From CAWHYG01 sp963833505 (GTDB lineage: Bacteria; Eisenbacteria; RBG-16-71-46; CAIMUX01): 64,000 nt of DNA. The notes under the pieces were generated by a model, which saw only the letters and a program-made list of their open reading frames with translations, was not told the origin of the DNA and searched no databases. Positions 35,533 through 44,967 of the stretch are shown one piece after another (the stretch's first letter is position 1; each line of letters begins with the position of its first letter). The DNA lies in the NCBI GenBank assembly GCA_963833505.1, contig CAWHYG010000007.1, positions 1,984,001 to 2,048,000 of the forward strand, given 5' to 3'. A program made the translations under genes and the position numbers.

Positions 35533-38500
35533 TTAGTCAACGAGCACCATTCGGCGGCTGACCGACCCGTGATCGGACCGCGCCCGAAGCCAATAGAGCC
35601 CCCGAGCGACTTTTCGGCCCCGGTCATCCCGGCCATCCCAGACGTAGGTCTGGCGGCCCTGCGTCCAGTGAAATCTGCCGCTCTCCCGCACTACGCGCCC
35701 CACCACGTCCAGGATCTGAACGTCGACGTCCATCTGTGCCGGCACCCACAGGACAGCCTTGAGAGGCGGAGTAACGGGGTTTGCGTACGGCCGGATCTCC
35801 AGCGCAGTCCTGCCCGCTTGACCGCGGCCCCACGCGGTCGACGGCCGCCATGCCACTGTTGTAGCACATCCTTACGTTGTTCTCGCCGACGAGGTAGACG
35901 AGTCGGCCAGTCTGCGGATTGCGGAAGGCGTAGTCGAACCCGAAGATGGTCGCCCAGCCTGAGAGCGAGAACGGGCCGATGTAGCAGTCCGGCACGAATC
36001 CCCGTGCGCGCGCCTGGCGCAGGCGCGAAGGGTAGTTGGAGCTGTAGCTGCCACGCGTGTTCGTACCCTGCCGGCGCACCGGCCAGATCGGATACCCTGG
36101 CTCGGGATTCTGGATCTCCTCGCTCGCCCTGAATTCGATCCACGTCGTGTCCGCCACGACGAAGCTATCCACGCGTGCGTAGGACCAATTGCTGCCATGA
36201 GGATCGCCTTTGTAGGCACAGGCCCCGGGGAACCTCGATCCGGCACGGAGGAACGAGGCGGCCGCCCCAACATCGAGAATGCCTTTTCCGTACCAACTGC
36301 GCGGGCACGTCGTGCAGAGCGAGTCCGCCTGTCGCGGGTCCGACGCGAACGCTCGGGCCGTACCCATCAGCAAGCCCACGGCGTCGTCATTCGTTAGGGT
36401 ATCTGCCTTCTGGTGCGCGATGGACTGCAGAAGCGCGACGGATCCGGCGACTTGCGCGGACGCGCCCGAGCACTGTCCTGTCGTCGTGCCGTACCAGTAA
36501 GTTGTAGTATCTTTCCCGACGATGCACTGAGCTTTCTGCGCCACCGTTGTCATCATGACCGGTGACGCAGGCGCGCAGATCTGGACCATCCCGCGCAATG
36601 TATCGCTCGGCTGGTCCGTCGGGCCTACGGCCGTGCCTCCGTGACGAGAGCGCCTCCCCGGTCCGCTGTTGAAACGGTAACAGGAGCTGTGATAGCCCCA
36701 GAGATCGCCCCTATAGTTGATTCCACCAGCACCGACGACGAAAGGGATGAGAGCGGGGTAAAAGCGTTGGGCGGTCGTGTAGCTGCTGTCGACGGAGGAA
36801 GCGACCAGCGCGATGTTCGATTGGTAGGCCCGCGCAAGGACGTCCGTCACCTCCGTGGGCGGATCACCCAGCCAGTCAAATGGGAAATTCAGAACCCGGA
36901 GGACCTTGCCGGTCGGCAGCGTGAGGCCCAGAGCATTGGAAACTAGCTGATACCAAGATGCGTCGATGTCCGCACAGGCTGGATCTGGTGGAGTCGCCGG
37001 ACAGTCACAGTGGGAATAGGACGCCTCGATGTCCAGGAGCGAGCAGTTCCCACACACCCCCGCGACTCCTCGCAGATTGTTGGTCAGCGCGGCTTCCAGG
37101 CCCGCCATTTCGGTACCGTGGGGATAGCACCAGTCCGCGTTGGGATGCTCCTGAATCTTCTGCCGATCGGAGAGGGAAAGCGGAATGACCCGCAGGTCCG
37201 GGTGCCCGGCAACGCCCAGGGTCCCGCCGTAGATTCCGGTGTCCACCTCCCCGATGACCACCGTCGAATCCCCATATCCCTGCGCGTACGACCAGGCCTC
37301 CTCCGCGCCGATGTCGCAGTGGCGGACGGCGTCGCCACAGTATGGATTCGTCCTCACGTCGTCGTTCCTCAAATTCCAGGAGGCGCTGGAATCGTAGTTG
37401 CAGTAGGCGATGTAGAACGAGTCGTTCGGGGCCTGGACGAGACCAGGCGCACTATTGAGCAGGCTGGCGATCCCCACCCCGCGGGTCCGAAGAAGCGGTT
37501 CGATGGCGCTCTGGGCATCGGGCACCGTCGGATAGGCGAGATGGTAGTAACAGGAGATGTCGGCCAGGGGAACCCGATGGCCGTCCGTATCGAATCCAAC
37601 CGTGTCCGCCAGCGTCATGCCAGGAAACGCCTTCTGGATCGTCGTCGCCCCCGTGCTCACGATGCTCTGCCGGAGGTTCGAGTCGTTGAACGTCACGGAT
37701 CCGATCGGGACGGGCTGCGTCTCGTTCGGGTCAAACGTGATCGCCTGCGGATCGAGGTAGACCGACACCCGGTTCGTCGGGGTGGGTGCCGGCGGTGCGC
37801 CGCCGGTGGGTGCTTCGCCCCCGGCGTCCAGGCTGTCCGGGGGTTGGTCGTCGTTTGGCTCGCTTTGATGGATCCAGTTCACCCCGTTCTGGCCGCCCTG
37901 GTCCACCGGACAGGGCAGCTTGCCCACGGTGCCAAACCCGATCGCCCCATAGGCCGCGATCGGATCCAGCACCGAGGGCTTTTCGTCGTCGGCGAAGTAT
38001 CCCCCTTGATCGGGGTGTGGGATCAGCGCCAGCGACGTGGAATCCCCATCCACGTAGCTATAAGCATAGCCCACAAACCAGTATGCTTCCACCAGATTGG
38101 AGGTCTGGGCGCTGTTCCAGAGCATGCTGGTCCCGCTTCCCGAGCCGGGCCAACCCGGACCGGCCAGTTCGAAGTCGCCGCAAGGGCCATAGTTGGAAAG
38201 CACGACCTTCGCCGGGTCATAGTTGATTCCAAACGTCATGCCCAAGAGCCGCGGCGAGGAGCCTGGAGGAAACGCCGCCCAGATGTGGAACACCGTGGTG
38301 GTCGGATTCCACATGGGAAGGGTCACCACGGACAAAGAACAGGCAGCGAGAGGGGCGTTTCCGCAGTAGCTGGTATCCACGACAGCCGTGGTGTCGGCCG
38401 CGAGCAAGAGCACGCCCCCCGCGTTCGGCCCGGCCAGCACCGCAGCCGGGAAAAGCAAGAAAGTCAGGAAGAACAGAGTCACCCAACTTCGCAGCTGCAA
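35533..38500 (-). CDS. Exported subtilisin-like serine protease (S8) with a FlgD-like C-terminal module, frame broken near 35840
   Basis: About 988 residues after correction of one base. A signal segment (VTLFFLTFLLFPAAVLAG) is followed by a ~330-residue N-terminal region and the S8 catalytic domain. Asp lies in VVIGEVDTGIYGG, His in HGTEMAGLEAAL, and the nucleophile Ser in CSGASAQVAGSVALL. The C-terminal ~95 residues lie in another frame (ALEIRPYANPVTPP...VDVQILDVVGRVVRES...TYVWDGRDDRGRKVARGLYWLRA) and form the FlgD/type IX-like sorting module. The main frame otherwise runs into unrelated sequence after MCYNSGMAAVDRVG. The start is uncertain: TTG 38500, CTG 38494 and GTG 38482 are all possible, with AAGGGGG just upstream. 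Confidence 0.8.
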
Positions 38501-38662
38501 CCCCCTTTCGGTTGTGAAAGAATGCGCATGGAATAGGCCCACGCGACAGCGGCCAAGCCGCGTTGATCGAGGGTCCGCCGAGGGTTCACACGCAAGCCGG
38601 TCGCGGCGGAAACGCGCTGCGCGCCAGTCCACCGGGATCTCGGCGACGCGCCTGCGGTACCT

Positions 38663-39430
38663 CTACAGCACGGCACCGCCGTTGACGTTGATCACCGCCC
38701 CGGTGATGTGCCGCGCGAGGTCGGAAGCGAGGAAAACCGCCGCACCGGCCACGTCCGCGGCTTCCCCCGGACGGCCCAGGGGAATCGGCTCCTTGAGCGA
38801 TTCCGCGATGGTGTCGGGGCGCAAAAACGGCTCGGTCATGTCGGTGCGGATCCAGCCCGGGGCCACGACGTTGACGCGGATGGCGGGCGCCAGCTCGACC
38901 GCCAGCGACCGCGCGAACGCAATCAGCCCCCCCTTGCTCGCGGCGTAATGGCTGTGTTCCGCCTCGCCGCGTTGGCCCGCAGTGGAGCTGATCAGGCAGA
39001 TGCTCCCGCCGCCGCTGCGACGCATCCAGGGGACGCAGGAGCGGACGAGGTGGAACGCGCCCGACAGGTTGACCGCGATCATCCGCGACCAGTCGGCATC
39101 GGTCATGCTCTCGATGCGTCCATCGGTCCAGATCCCGGCGTTGGCCACCACGATCTGCAGCCCGCCGAAGGTCTCGACCGCCTGCGCGACCATCGCCGCC
39201 ACCTGCTGCGGATCGGCCACGTCGGCCGGAAGCGCGATCGCGGCACGCCCGAGGGCCGTGATCCGCTCCACCACGCGCGAGGCCGCGTCGGCGCGGCGGC
39301 GGTAGTTGAGAGCGACGTTGCAGCCGGCGCGGGCCAGCATCAGCGAGCAGGCCGCGCCGATGCCGCGCGATCCGCCGGAGACCAGAGCGGTCTGGCCGCT
39401 CAGGTCGATCAGACGATCCGGTTCGAGCAT
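38663..39430 (-). CDS. SDR-family oxidoreductase (FabG-like)
   Basis: A 255-residue classical short-chain dehydrogenase/reductase: NAD(P)-binding SGGSRGIGAA, VANAGIWTDG, catalytic Ser in LISSTAGQRG and the YxxxK pair in HYAASKGG, ending in the family's GAVINVNGGAVL. It is similar to 3-oxoacyl-ACP reductases, but the substrate cannot be fixed. ATG 39430 has GGAGGTCCTC upstream. It starts 15 bases after the TonB gene on the same strand, so the two form a probable operon, although no functional link is obvious. Confidence 0.88.
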   Translation of the reverse strand: MLEPDRLIDLSGQTALVSGGSRGIGAACSLMLARAGCNVALNYRRRADAASRVVERITALGRAAIALPADVADPQQVAAMVAQAVETFGGLQIVVANAGIWTDGRIESMTDADWSRMIAVNLSGAFHLVRSCVPWMRRSGGGSICLISSTAGQRGEAEHSHYAASKGGLIAFARSLAVELAPAIRVNVVAPGWIRTDMTEPFLRPDTIAESLKEPIPLGRPGEAADVAGAAVFLASDLARHITGAVINVNGGAVL

Positions 39431-39444
39431 GAGGACCTCCGGGA

Positions 39445-40200
39445 TCACTCCACCAGCCGATAGCGGAACGGCACGACCACCGTGAATGGAATCGGACGGG
39501 CATTGAGCAGATACGGCTTGAACTCCCAACGGTACATCGCGTCGACCGCCGCCTGTTCCAGCTCCGCGCTGGCGGTGTCGTTCTCCCGCGTGACCACGCC
39601 GACCACCCGCCCGACGCTGTCCACACTCGCCTCCAGCTTGACCAGGCCTTCCTGTCCCTTCTGGATCGCCCCAGCGGGATACTGCGGGCGGACGATCTTA
39701 AGCGTCTGAAAGTTCTCGGATCGGGCCACCTCCCCGGATCCCGGGACGACCGCCCAGCTCTCGGTCAGCTCGAAGTGGACGATGCCCCCGGGACGACCGC
39801 GGGGCGCGCCTCCGCCCTCGGGTTCCGACGGCTCGATCGCACGCGTTGCCACGACCGCCCCCCGCGAGGGCTGCGCGGCGGGCGTGACCTCGCCGGCACC
39901 CGTGCCGGACACCACTTCCATCCGGATCAGGGAAACCGGAGCCATGTACCCGTGAACCGCTGGGAGCGAGACGTTGGGAGCCCGCGGCTCGCCTTGCGGG
40001 GCGAGGTCTCCCGGCTGGTCGGCGCCGGGAAATCCGATCAGGACCTTGGGACGGAAGTAGCGCAGGATGGCGTCGGGATTGATCGCGACAATCGCTCCGA
40101 GGTGCAGCCCCACGCAGACCAGGAACGACCGGTAGAGTGTACGCCGATACGCTCGAAGTCGTTCCTCGGTGCGAGAGCTGCCCGCGGCGGCGGAGGACAT
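39445..40200 (-). CDS. tonB: Energy transducer TonB
   Basis: A 251-residue protein. A cytoplasmic N-tail is followed by a membrane anchor (FLVCVGLHLGAIVAI, residues ~27-41), a Pro/Gly-rich periplasmic linker and the TonB C-terminal domain: QYPAGAIQKGQEGLVKLEASVD, VVTRENDTASAELEQAAVDA and RWEFKPYLLNARPIPFTV. It would transmit proton-motive force to outer-membrane receptors such as the one at 50-53 kb. No ExbB/ExbD genes are in the window. GGAGGTTCC precedes ATG 40200. Confidence 0.88.
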   Translation of the reverse strand: MSSAAAGSSRTEERLRAYRRTLYRSFLVCVGLHLGAIVAINPDAILRYFRPKVLIGFPGADQPGDLAPQGEPRAPNVSLPAVHGYMAPVSLIRMEVVSGTGAGEVTPAAQPSRGAVVATRAIEPSEPEGGGAPRGRPGGIVHFELTESWAVVPGSGEVARSENFQTLKIVRPQYPAGAIQKGQEGLVKLEASVDSVGRVVGVVTRENDTASAELEQAAVDAMYRWEFKPYLLNARPIPFTVVVPFRYRLVE

Positions 40201-40254
40201 GGAACCTCCTTGGACCCGAGCATAGCAGATCCGGCCCGACTTACGGGGCGTTGT

Positions 40255-40337
40255 GCGGGGAACGGCCTGGATCTGACCTACGCGGCGCCCTGCGGGGAAC
40301 GGCCTGGATCTGACCCACGAGGCGCCCTGCGGGGGAC
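40255..40337 (+). repeat. 37-bp tandem repeat upstream of the TRAP permease genes
   Basis: The unit GCGGGGAACGGCCTGGATCT plus TGACC(T/C)ACG(C/A)GGCGCCCT occurs at 40255-40291 and 40292-40328 with two differences, followed by a third partial copy. The 422-base region between tonB and dctQ contains nothing else I can identify. Confidence 0.75.
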
Positions 40338-40622
40338 AAGCCCGGACCCTGCGAGTCGCGAAGATCGACGCGCCGCCTCGGTCTCCGACAGATCAGGCCG
40401 GCCGCCATCCGTCCCGGCGACGGCTTGCGCATGAGACTGAGAAAGCTCTTGCCGGGCGCGAAAAAAACGAATTAGCTCTTCCCTTGCGCCTGTCGGCGAT
40501 CTGACCGCTCGACGGGACTCAGAGAACGGGCGGGTGGCCCGGCCGCCCGGTTTCGCACCGGCGTCAGGACTTGAGAACGGTGGCGAGAGGGGAGACGGGT
40601 TGATGGGAAGCGCGACTCCTTG

Positions 40623-41223
40623 ATGACGTCGCCCTCCGGACATGTCCTCGGGTTTCTGCGCCCGGGAAGCGGGTTCCTCGCCATCCTGGCGGGATTGGCC
40701 GCGGTGGCCCTGCTGGCCCACGCCCTCTTCCTGCGGCGTCTGGGCCCCGAACGCCTGGATCGCTGGACCCGGGCGGTCGAGGGAAGCATCTTCTGCTTCC
40801 TGCTCGGGCTCATGATCGGCCTCTCCGGCCTCCAGGTCGTCCTCCGGAACCTCTTTCACACCGGGCTGGTCTGGATCGATCCCCTCGTGCGGACGCTCGT
40901 GCTTTGGATGGCCTTCTTCGGCGCCCTGAGCGCGACTTCGCAGAATGCGCCACCTGCACATCGACGTGCTGCAGCGACAACTTCCCCACCATGTAGCCCG
41001 GCAGGTCCGGCGGACCCTCTCCGCCGCGGCCGCCGTCTGCTGCGCCTTCCTGGCCAACGGCGCCTACATCTTCCTGAGGGAGGAGACGGGACACGCCGCC
41101 AGCCCCTTCCTCGGAATCCCCGCCTCCGCGGCCCAGTCGATCCTGCTCTGGGGATTCGCGCTGCTCTGCTACCGATTCCTCGTGCAGGCGATCTGGCCCG
41201 CTCCGATCGAGGAGCACCCGTGA
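40623..41223 (+). CDS. dctQ: TRAP transporter small permease, DctQ type, frame broken at 40944
   Basis: With one base removed this is a ~199-residue four-helix membrane protein: VEGSIFCFLLGLMIGLSGLQVVLRNLF, DPLVRTLVLWMAFFGALSATSQ, then one frame over MRHLHIDVLQRQLP (the conserved 'H..IDVL' of DctQ), AVCCAFLANGAYIF and SILLWGFALLCYRF. The break is at CAGAATGC (40941-40948); deleting one A joins TSQ to MRHLHIDVL. Its stop is 25 bases before dctM. The binding protein for this system is not adjacent; DctP/TatT genes lie at 8.8-10.9 kb on the other strand. Confidence 0.8.
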
Positions 41224-41248
41224 CCGCCCGGGCCGGAGGCGCGTGCCC

Positions 41249-42568
41249 ATGACCTTGATCGTCATCCTGGTGTTGATCGCGCTGGCCCTCCTCGGGACGC
41301 CGCTCTTCATCGTCCTCGGCGGAGGGGCGCTCTTCGCCTTCTTCCGCGAGTCGATCTCCTCGAGCGCGGTCATCACGGCCATGAGCCAGCTCGCGACCTC
41401 GCCCATCCTCATCTCCATCCCGATGTTCACCTTCGCGGGCTATCTGTTCGCCGAAAGCCGCATGCCCGAGCGCCTCGTCCGGGTCACGCGCTCGCTCTTC
41501 GGCTGGATCCCGGGCAGCCTGGCTCTCGTCGCCATGGTCGCCTGCGCGATCTTCACGGCCTTCACCGGGGGCAGCGGGGTCACCATCGTGGCCATGGGCG
41601 GGCTGCTCATGCCGGCGTTGTTGAAGGAAGGATTCGACCGGCGTTACTCGCTCGGGTTGCTCACGACCTCGGGCAGCCTCGGCTTTCTCTTCCCGCCCAG
41701 CCTGCCTCTGATCTTGTACAGCTACGTCGCGTCCCAGAGCGCGAGCGGGCTCAACCTGCCTCCGGGCACCGCGCCGGAGATCGACCGGCTTTTCCTGGCC
41801 GGCTTGATTCCGGGGGTCTTTCTCATCGTCGTGCTCTCGATCCTCGCGTTCCGCCAGGGCCGCAAGGAAGGGGGCGTCCGCCGGATGTCGATCCGGGAAG
41901 GCTGGCGCGACGTCCGTCCGGCCCTCCGCGGCGCGATCTGGGAGCTGCCTCTTCCGCTGGTCGTGCTGGGCGGCATCTACGGCGGCAAGCTGACGGTGAC
42001 CGAGGCGGCCACGGTGACCGCCATCTATGCGTTGGTGGTGGAGGTGCTGGTGTACCGGGACATCCCCTGGCGCCGCGTTCCCGCCATCGCCATCGAAAGC
42101 ATGACCCTGGTAGGGGCCATCCTCCTGATCCTGGGGTGCGCGCTGGGGCTGACCAACTACCTGGTCGACGCCGAGATCCCGCTCAAGATCCTGACCTGGG
42201 TGCAGACCTTCATCACGAGCCGCATCGCCTTTCTCCTCGCCCTGAACGTGCTGTTGCTCGTCATCGGCTCGCTCATGGAGATCTTCTCCGCGATGATCGT
42301 CGTGCCCCTGATCGTTCCGATCGCCCTCGAGTACCACGTGAATCTTGTTCATCTCGGAATCATCTTTCTGACCAACCTGGAGATTGGATTTCTCACGCCT
42401 CCCTTCGGTTTGAATCTCTTCATCTCTTCGTTCCGCTTCCGCCGCCCGGTGACGGAGGTTTATCGATCCGCTCTGCCGTTTCTCCTGGTCCTCCTGGCTG
42501 CGCTTCTCGTGATCACCTACTGGTCGGGCATGAGCATGTGGCTTCCTGGATTGTACAAGCCGCACTGA
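41249..42568 (+). CDS. dctM: TRAP transporter large permease, DctM type
   Basis: A 439-residue protein with about twelve membrane segments, the transport subunit of a TRAP importer driven by a sodium or proton gradient. Family features: GTPLFIVLGGGALFAFF, ISIPMFTFAGYLFAES, FTAFTGGSGVTIVAMGGLL, LTTSGSLGFLFPPSLPLILY, and GIIFLTNLEIGFLTPPFGLNLF near the end. GTG 41243 is an alternative start, with GGAGG at 41234 serving either. It pairs with dctQ just upstream. Confidence 0.92.
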   Translation: MTLIVILVLIALALLGTPLFIVLGGGALFAFFRESISSSAVITAMSQLATSPILISIPMFTFAGYLFAESRMPERLVRVTRSLFGWIPGSLALVAMVACAIFTAFTGGSGVTIVAMGGLLMPALLKEGFDRRYSLGLLTTSGSLGFLFPPSLPLILYSYVASQSASGLNLPPGTAPEIDRLFLAGLIPGVFLIVVLSILAFRQGRKEGGVRRMSIREGWRDVRPALRGAIWELPLPLVVLGGIYGGKLTVTEAATVTAIYALVVEVLVYRDIPWRRVPAIAIESMTLVGAILLILGCALGLTNYLVDAEIPLKILTWVQTFITSRIAFLLALNVLLLVIGSLMEIFSAMIVVPLIVPIALEYHVNLVHLGIIFLTNLEIGFLTPPFGLNLFISSFRFRRPVTEVYRSALPFLLVLLAALLVITYWSGMSMWLPGLYKPH

Positions 42569-42849
42569 GAACGCGATCGTCCGCTCCCTTGCTTCTCTCC
42601 GCAATGTCCGCCCGGGGACAGTTTGTTTCCCGATGTGACCCGTTACGTACGCCGCGGCGGCCTCGCGTTCCATTCCACGGCCCCGAAGTGACGAATGGAA
42701 CGCACGGCACACCGTGAAACCTGCGGTTCTGACGTCCGCGGCCGAGGCCTCGAGCGATGGCACCGATCTTTCATGACCGTTCGACGAAGCGAACGTGAAC
42801 CGGCCGGAGGCCGGGATCTTATCGAAAGTGAAGCATGGTCAGGGAGAGA

Positions 42850-42888
42850 CGAGGAGGGATTGGTACGGGACCTGCCAATCCCTCCTCG
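42850..42888 (-). terminator. Perfect 14-bp hairpin after the pyruvate kinase gene
   Basis: CGAGGAGGGATTGG and its exact complement CCAATCCCTCCTCG flank an 11-base loop, eight bases past the minus-strand stop at 42896. No T-run follows on the minus strand, so it is a transcript-end hairpin rather than a textbook intrinsic terminator. The remaining ~280 bases back to dctM contain nothing recognisable. Confidence 0.6.
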
Positions 42889-42895
42889 ACTGTTT

Positions 42896-44485
42896 CTACA
42901 TGATCGCCAGGCGGAGCATGTTCGTCGCACCCGCCGGATGCCGGTCGCCCGCGACGAGAACGACGAGATCGCCGGATCGAACCTGGCGCTCGTACGCAAT
43001 CAGCCGCAGCCCGCGCCGCATCATCTCTTCCACGCCGCGCGCGTGCGGCAGCAGGAAGGCCCGGGTGTTCCAGGCGAGGGAAAGCTGGCGGCGGGTTTCC
43101 GCCCGTGGCGTCAGCGCCAGGATCGGCATCGGAGGCCGATGGCGCGCAATCAGGCGAGCCGTGCGACCGGTCAGGGTGAAGACCACGATCCTCCGGGCGG
43201 CCGCCCGCACCGCCATCTCGACCGCCGCCCAGGTCACCGCGCAAACCGGATCATCGCCGGTCTCGCGGTCTTCCGGATCAGGATGACCGGTTTCTGTCGG
43301 ATCGCCCCGAAACATCTGCAGCCCCGCGTCCTCCTCGATCGGCTCGAGACCGCGATGAAACCAGGCCGGGTCGGTTTCTTCCGCCACGCGCGCCAGGACC
43401 CGCACCGATTCGACCGGATAGTCCCCGGCCGCGCTCTCCGCCGAGAGCATGAGCGCGTCGGTGCCGTCGAGCACGGCGTTGGCCGCGTCGGAAATCTCCG
43501 CGCGGGTCGGCACCGGGTTCCTGATCATCGACTCGAGCATCTGGGTGGCCGTGATCGTGATGATCCCCCGGGCTCGCGCCCGCCGGAGAATCTCCTTCTG
43601 CCAGAAGGGAACGCGCTCGAGGGCCAGCTCGACTCCGAGATCGCCCCGCGCCACCATGACGCCGTCAGAGGCGCCGATGATCGCGTCGAGATGCTCCAGG
43701 GCCGCCGGCTTCTCGAGCTTCGCGATCAGGAGCGGCGTCGCTCGTGGAGTCGCACCTGGCCGGGTTCCGGCCTTGAGATCCGAACGGCGCCTTGGAACGG
43801 CCCTTCCCGCGCCGTCGAGGAGCCGGCTGACCAGCTTCCGCACGCGATGGATGTCCTCCGGAGACTGGACGAACGAGAGCGCCAGGAAGTCCGCGCCCTG
43901 CTCCAGGGCGAACGCCGCGTCCTCGGCGTCCTTCCGCGTCGGGAGGCGGAGGCTGAGAAGCCGCCCGGGGACGTTGACGCCCGCATGCTCCTTGAGCGCC
44001 CCGCCGCGCAGCACCCGCGCCTGGCATTCGCCGCGCGAACGGCGCGTCACCTGGAGGCGAAACCGGCCGTCGTCCAGAAGCAGGTCGTCGCCCGGCCCGA
44101 GCGCGTGCGCGAGCGCCGGCTGATCGATCACGATGCGCCCGAGACGGCTGCCTCCCCCTTCCCGGCGGCGATCCCGGAAGGCCAGGCTGACGAGCTCCCC
44201 GCGCCGCAGCGGCACGAGGCCGCCGCCTTGATTCAGGCCGGTCCGGAGCTTGGGGCCCGAGAGATCCACCAGGATCCCGATGTTGCGCCCGAGGCGCCGC
44301 GCCGCGCGACGGACACGCGCCATGATCTCGGCGTGCTCCTCGTGGGTTCCATGCGACATATTGAAGCGGAACACATCGGCTCCGGCTCGGATCATGCTCG
44401 CGAGAACGGACTCGCGGTTGCTCGCGGGGCCCACCGTGGCCACGATGCGCGTGCCGCCTCTCGCCTCGGACGACATCGGACTCAT
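42896..44485 (-). CDS. pyk: Pyruvate kinase
   Basis: A 529-residue glycolytic enzyme making pyruvate and ATP from phosphoenolpyruvate and ADP. Landmarks: TRIVATVGPASN, RFNMSHGTHEEHAE, ILVDLSGPKLRTG, ALSFVQSPEDI, the active-site Lys region LLIAKLEKPAALEHLD, GVMVARGDLGVEL, ITATQMLESMI, PTRAEISDAANAVLDGTDALMLSAE, and the C-terminal domain (VFTLTGRTARLIARHRP). There are extra loops: a basic insertion of ~25 residues before LLIAKLEKP and an acidic one before the C-domain. ATG 44485 gives a normal N-terminus; it is preceded by a run of G residues on its strand. Confidence 0.93.
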   Translation of the reverse strand: MSPMSSEARGGTRIVATVGPASNRESVLASMIRAGADVFRFNMSHGTHEEHAEIMARVRRAARRLGRNIGILVDLSGPKLRTGLNQGGGLVPLRRGELVSLAFRDRRREGGGSRLGRIVIDQPALAHALGPGDDLLLDDGRFRLQVTRRSRGECQARVLRGGALKEHAGVNVPGRLLSLRLPTRKDAEDAAFALEQGADFLALSFVQSPEDIHRVRKLVSRLLDGAGRAVPRRRSDLKAGTRPGATPRATPLLIAKLEKPAALEHLDAIIGASDGVMVARGDLGVELALERVPFWQKEILRRARARGIITITATQMLESMIRNPVPTRAEISDAANAVLDGTDALMLSAESAAGDYPVESVRVLARVAEETDPAWFHRGLEPIEEDAGLQMFRGDPTETGHPDPEDRETGDDPVCAVTWAAVEMAVRAAARRIVVFTLTGRTARLIARHRPPMPILALTPRAETRRQLSLAWNTRAFLLPHARGVEEMMRRGLRLIAYERQVRSGDLVVLVAGDRHPAGATNMLRLAIM

Positions 44486-44651
44486 CGAGCGCCCCCCCCC
44501 TGGCAATCCATGGACCTTCTTCCCATGACCTTTCCACGACGTGCGATCCAGACCGGTCCCCGGACGCCGCGCGGACTTCGTCATCCCCTGCGCTCGCCGA
44601 AACCATGGGCGCAGAGACCCGGGCATGGTACGCCCACGTCGACGACGCGTG

Positions 44652-44812
44652 CCATGGGTTCCGTGGCGCCCAGGCCGCCTCGTACCACTTTGCTGTGGAG
44701 CCTGCGCCACCCTGGGATCGCTGCGCTCCATGGGGTCTGCGGCGCCCAGGCCGCCGCGTGCCACTTTGCTGCGGCGCCTGCGTCACCCTGGATTCGCCGC
44801 GTTCCATGGTGC
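44652..44812 (+). repeat. 76-bp tandem repeat between pyk and the DMT transporter gene
   Basis: CCATGGG..., GGCGCCCAGGCCGCC(T/G)CGT(A/G)CCACTTTGCTG and GCGTCACCCTGG-like blocks recur at 44652-44727 and 44728-44803, with a short third start at 44804. About ten differences separate the copies. The rest of the 480-base gap holds no recognisable feature. Confidence 0.75.
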
Positions 44813-44967
44813 CCGCGCCGCCGGTATCCCCGCGTTCTGCGGCGGTCGCTGCCGCTGCTTTCCACGCGTTGTGTTATCATGTTCGCGTTCCGCTTGGTCC
44901 CTCACCATCATCAGGAGCCGGCCCATGTCCATGAATCGCCGCGCTGCCGTGCAGATTCGCTGAACCG

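Noticed and set aside
40856..42763. 635-codon minus-strand frame opposite dctQM
   Set aside because: Antisense shadow with highly biased, domain-free composition; the plus-strand TRAP genes explain the DNA.
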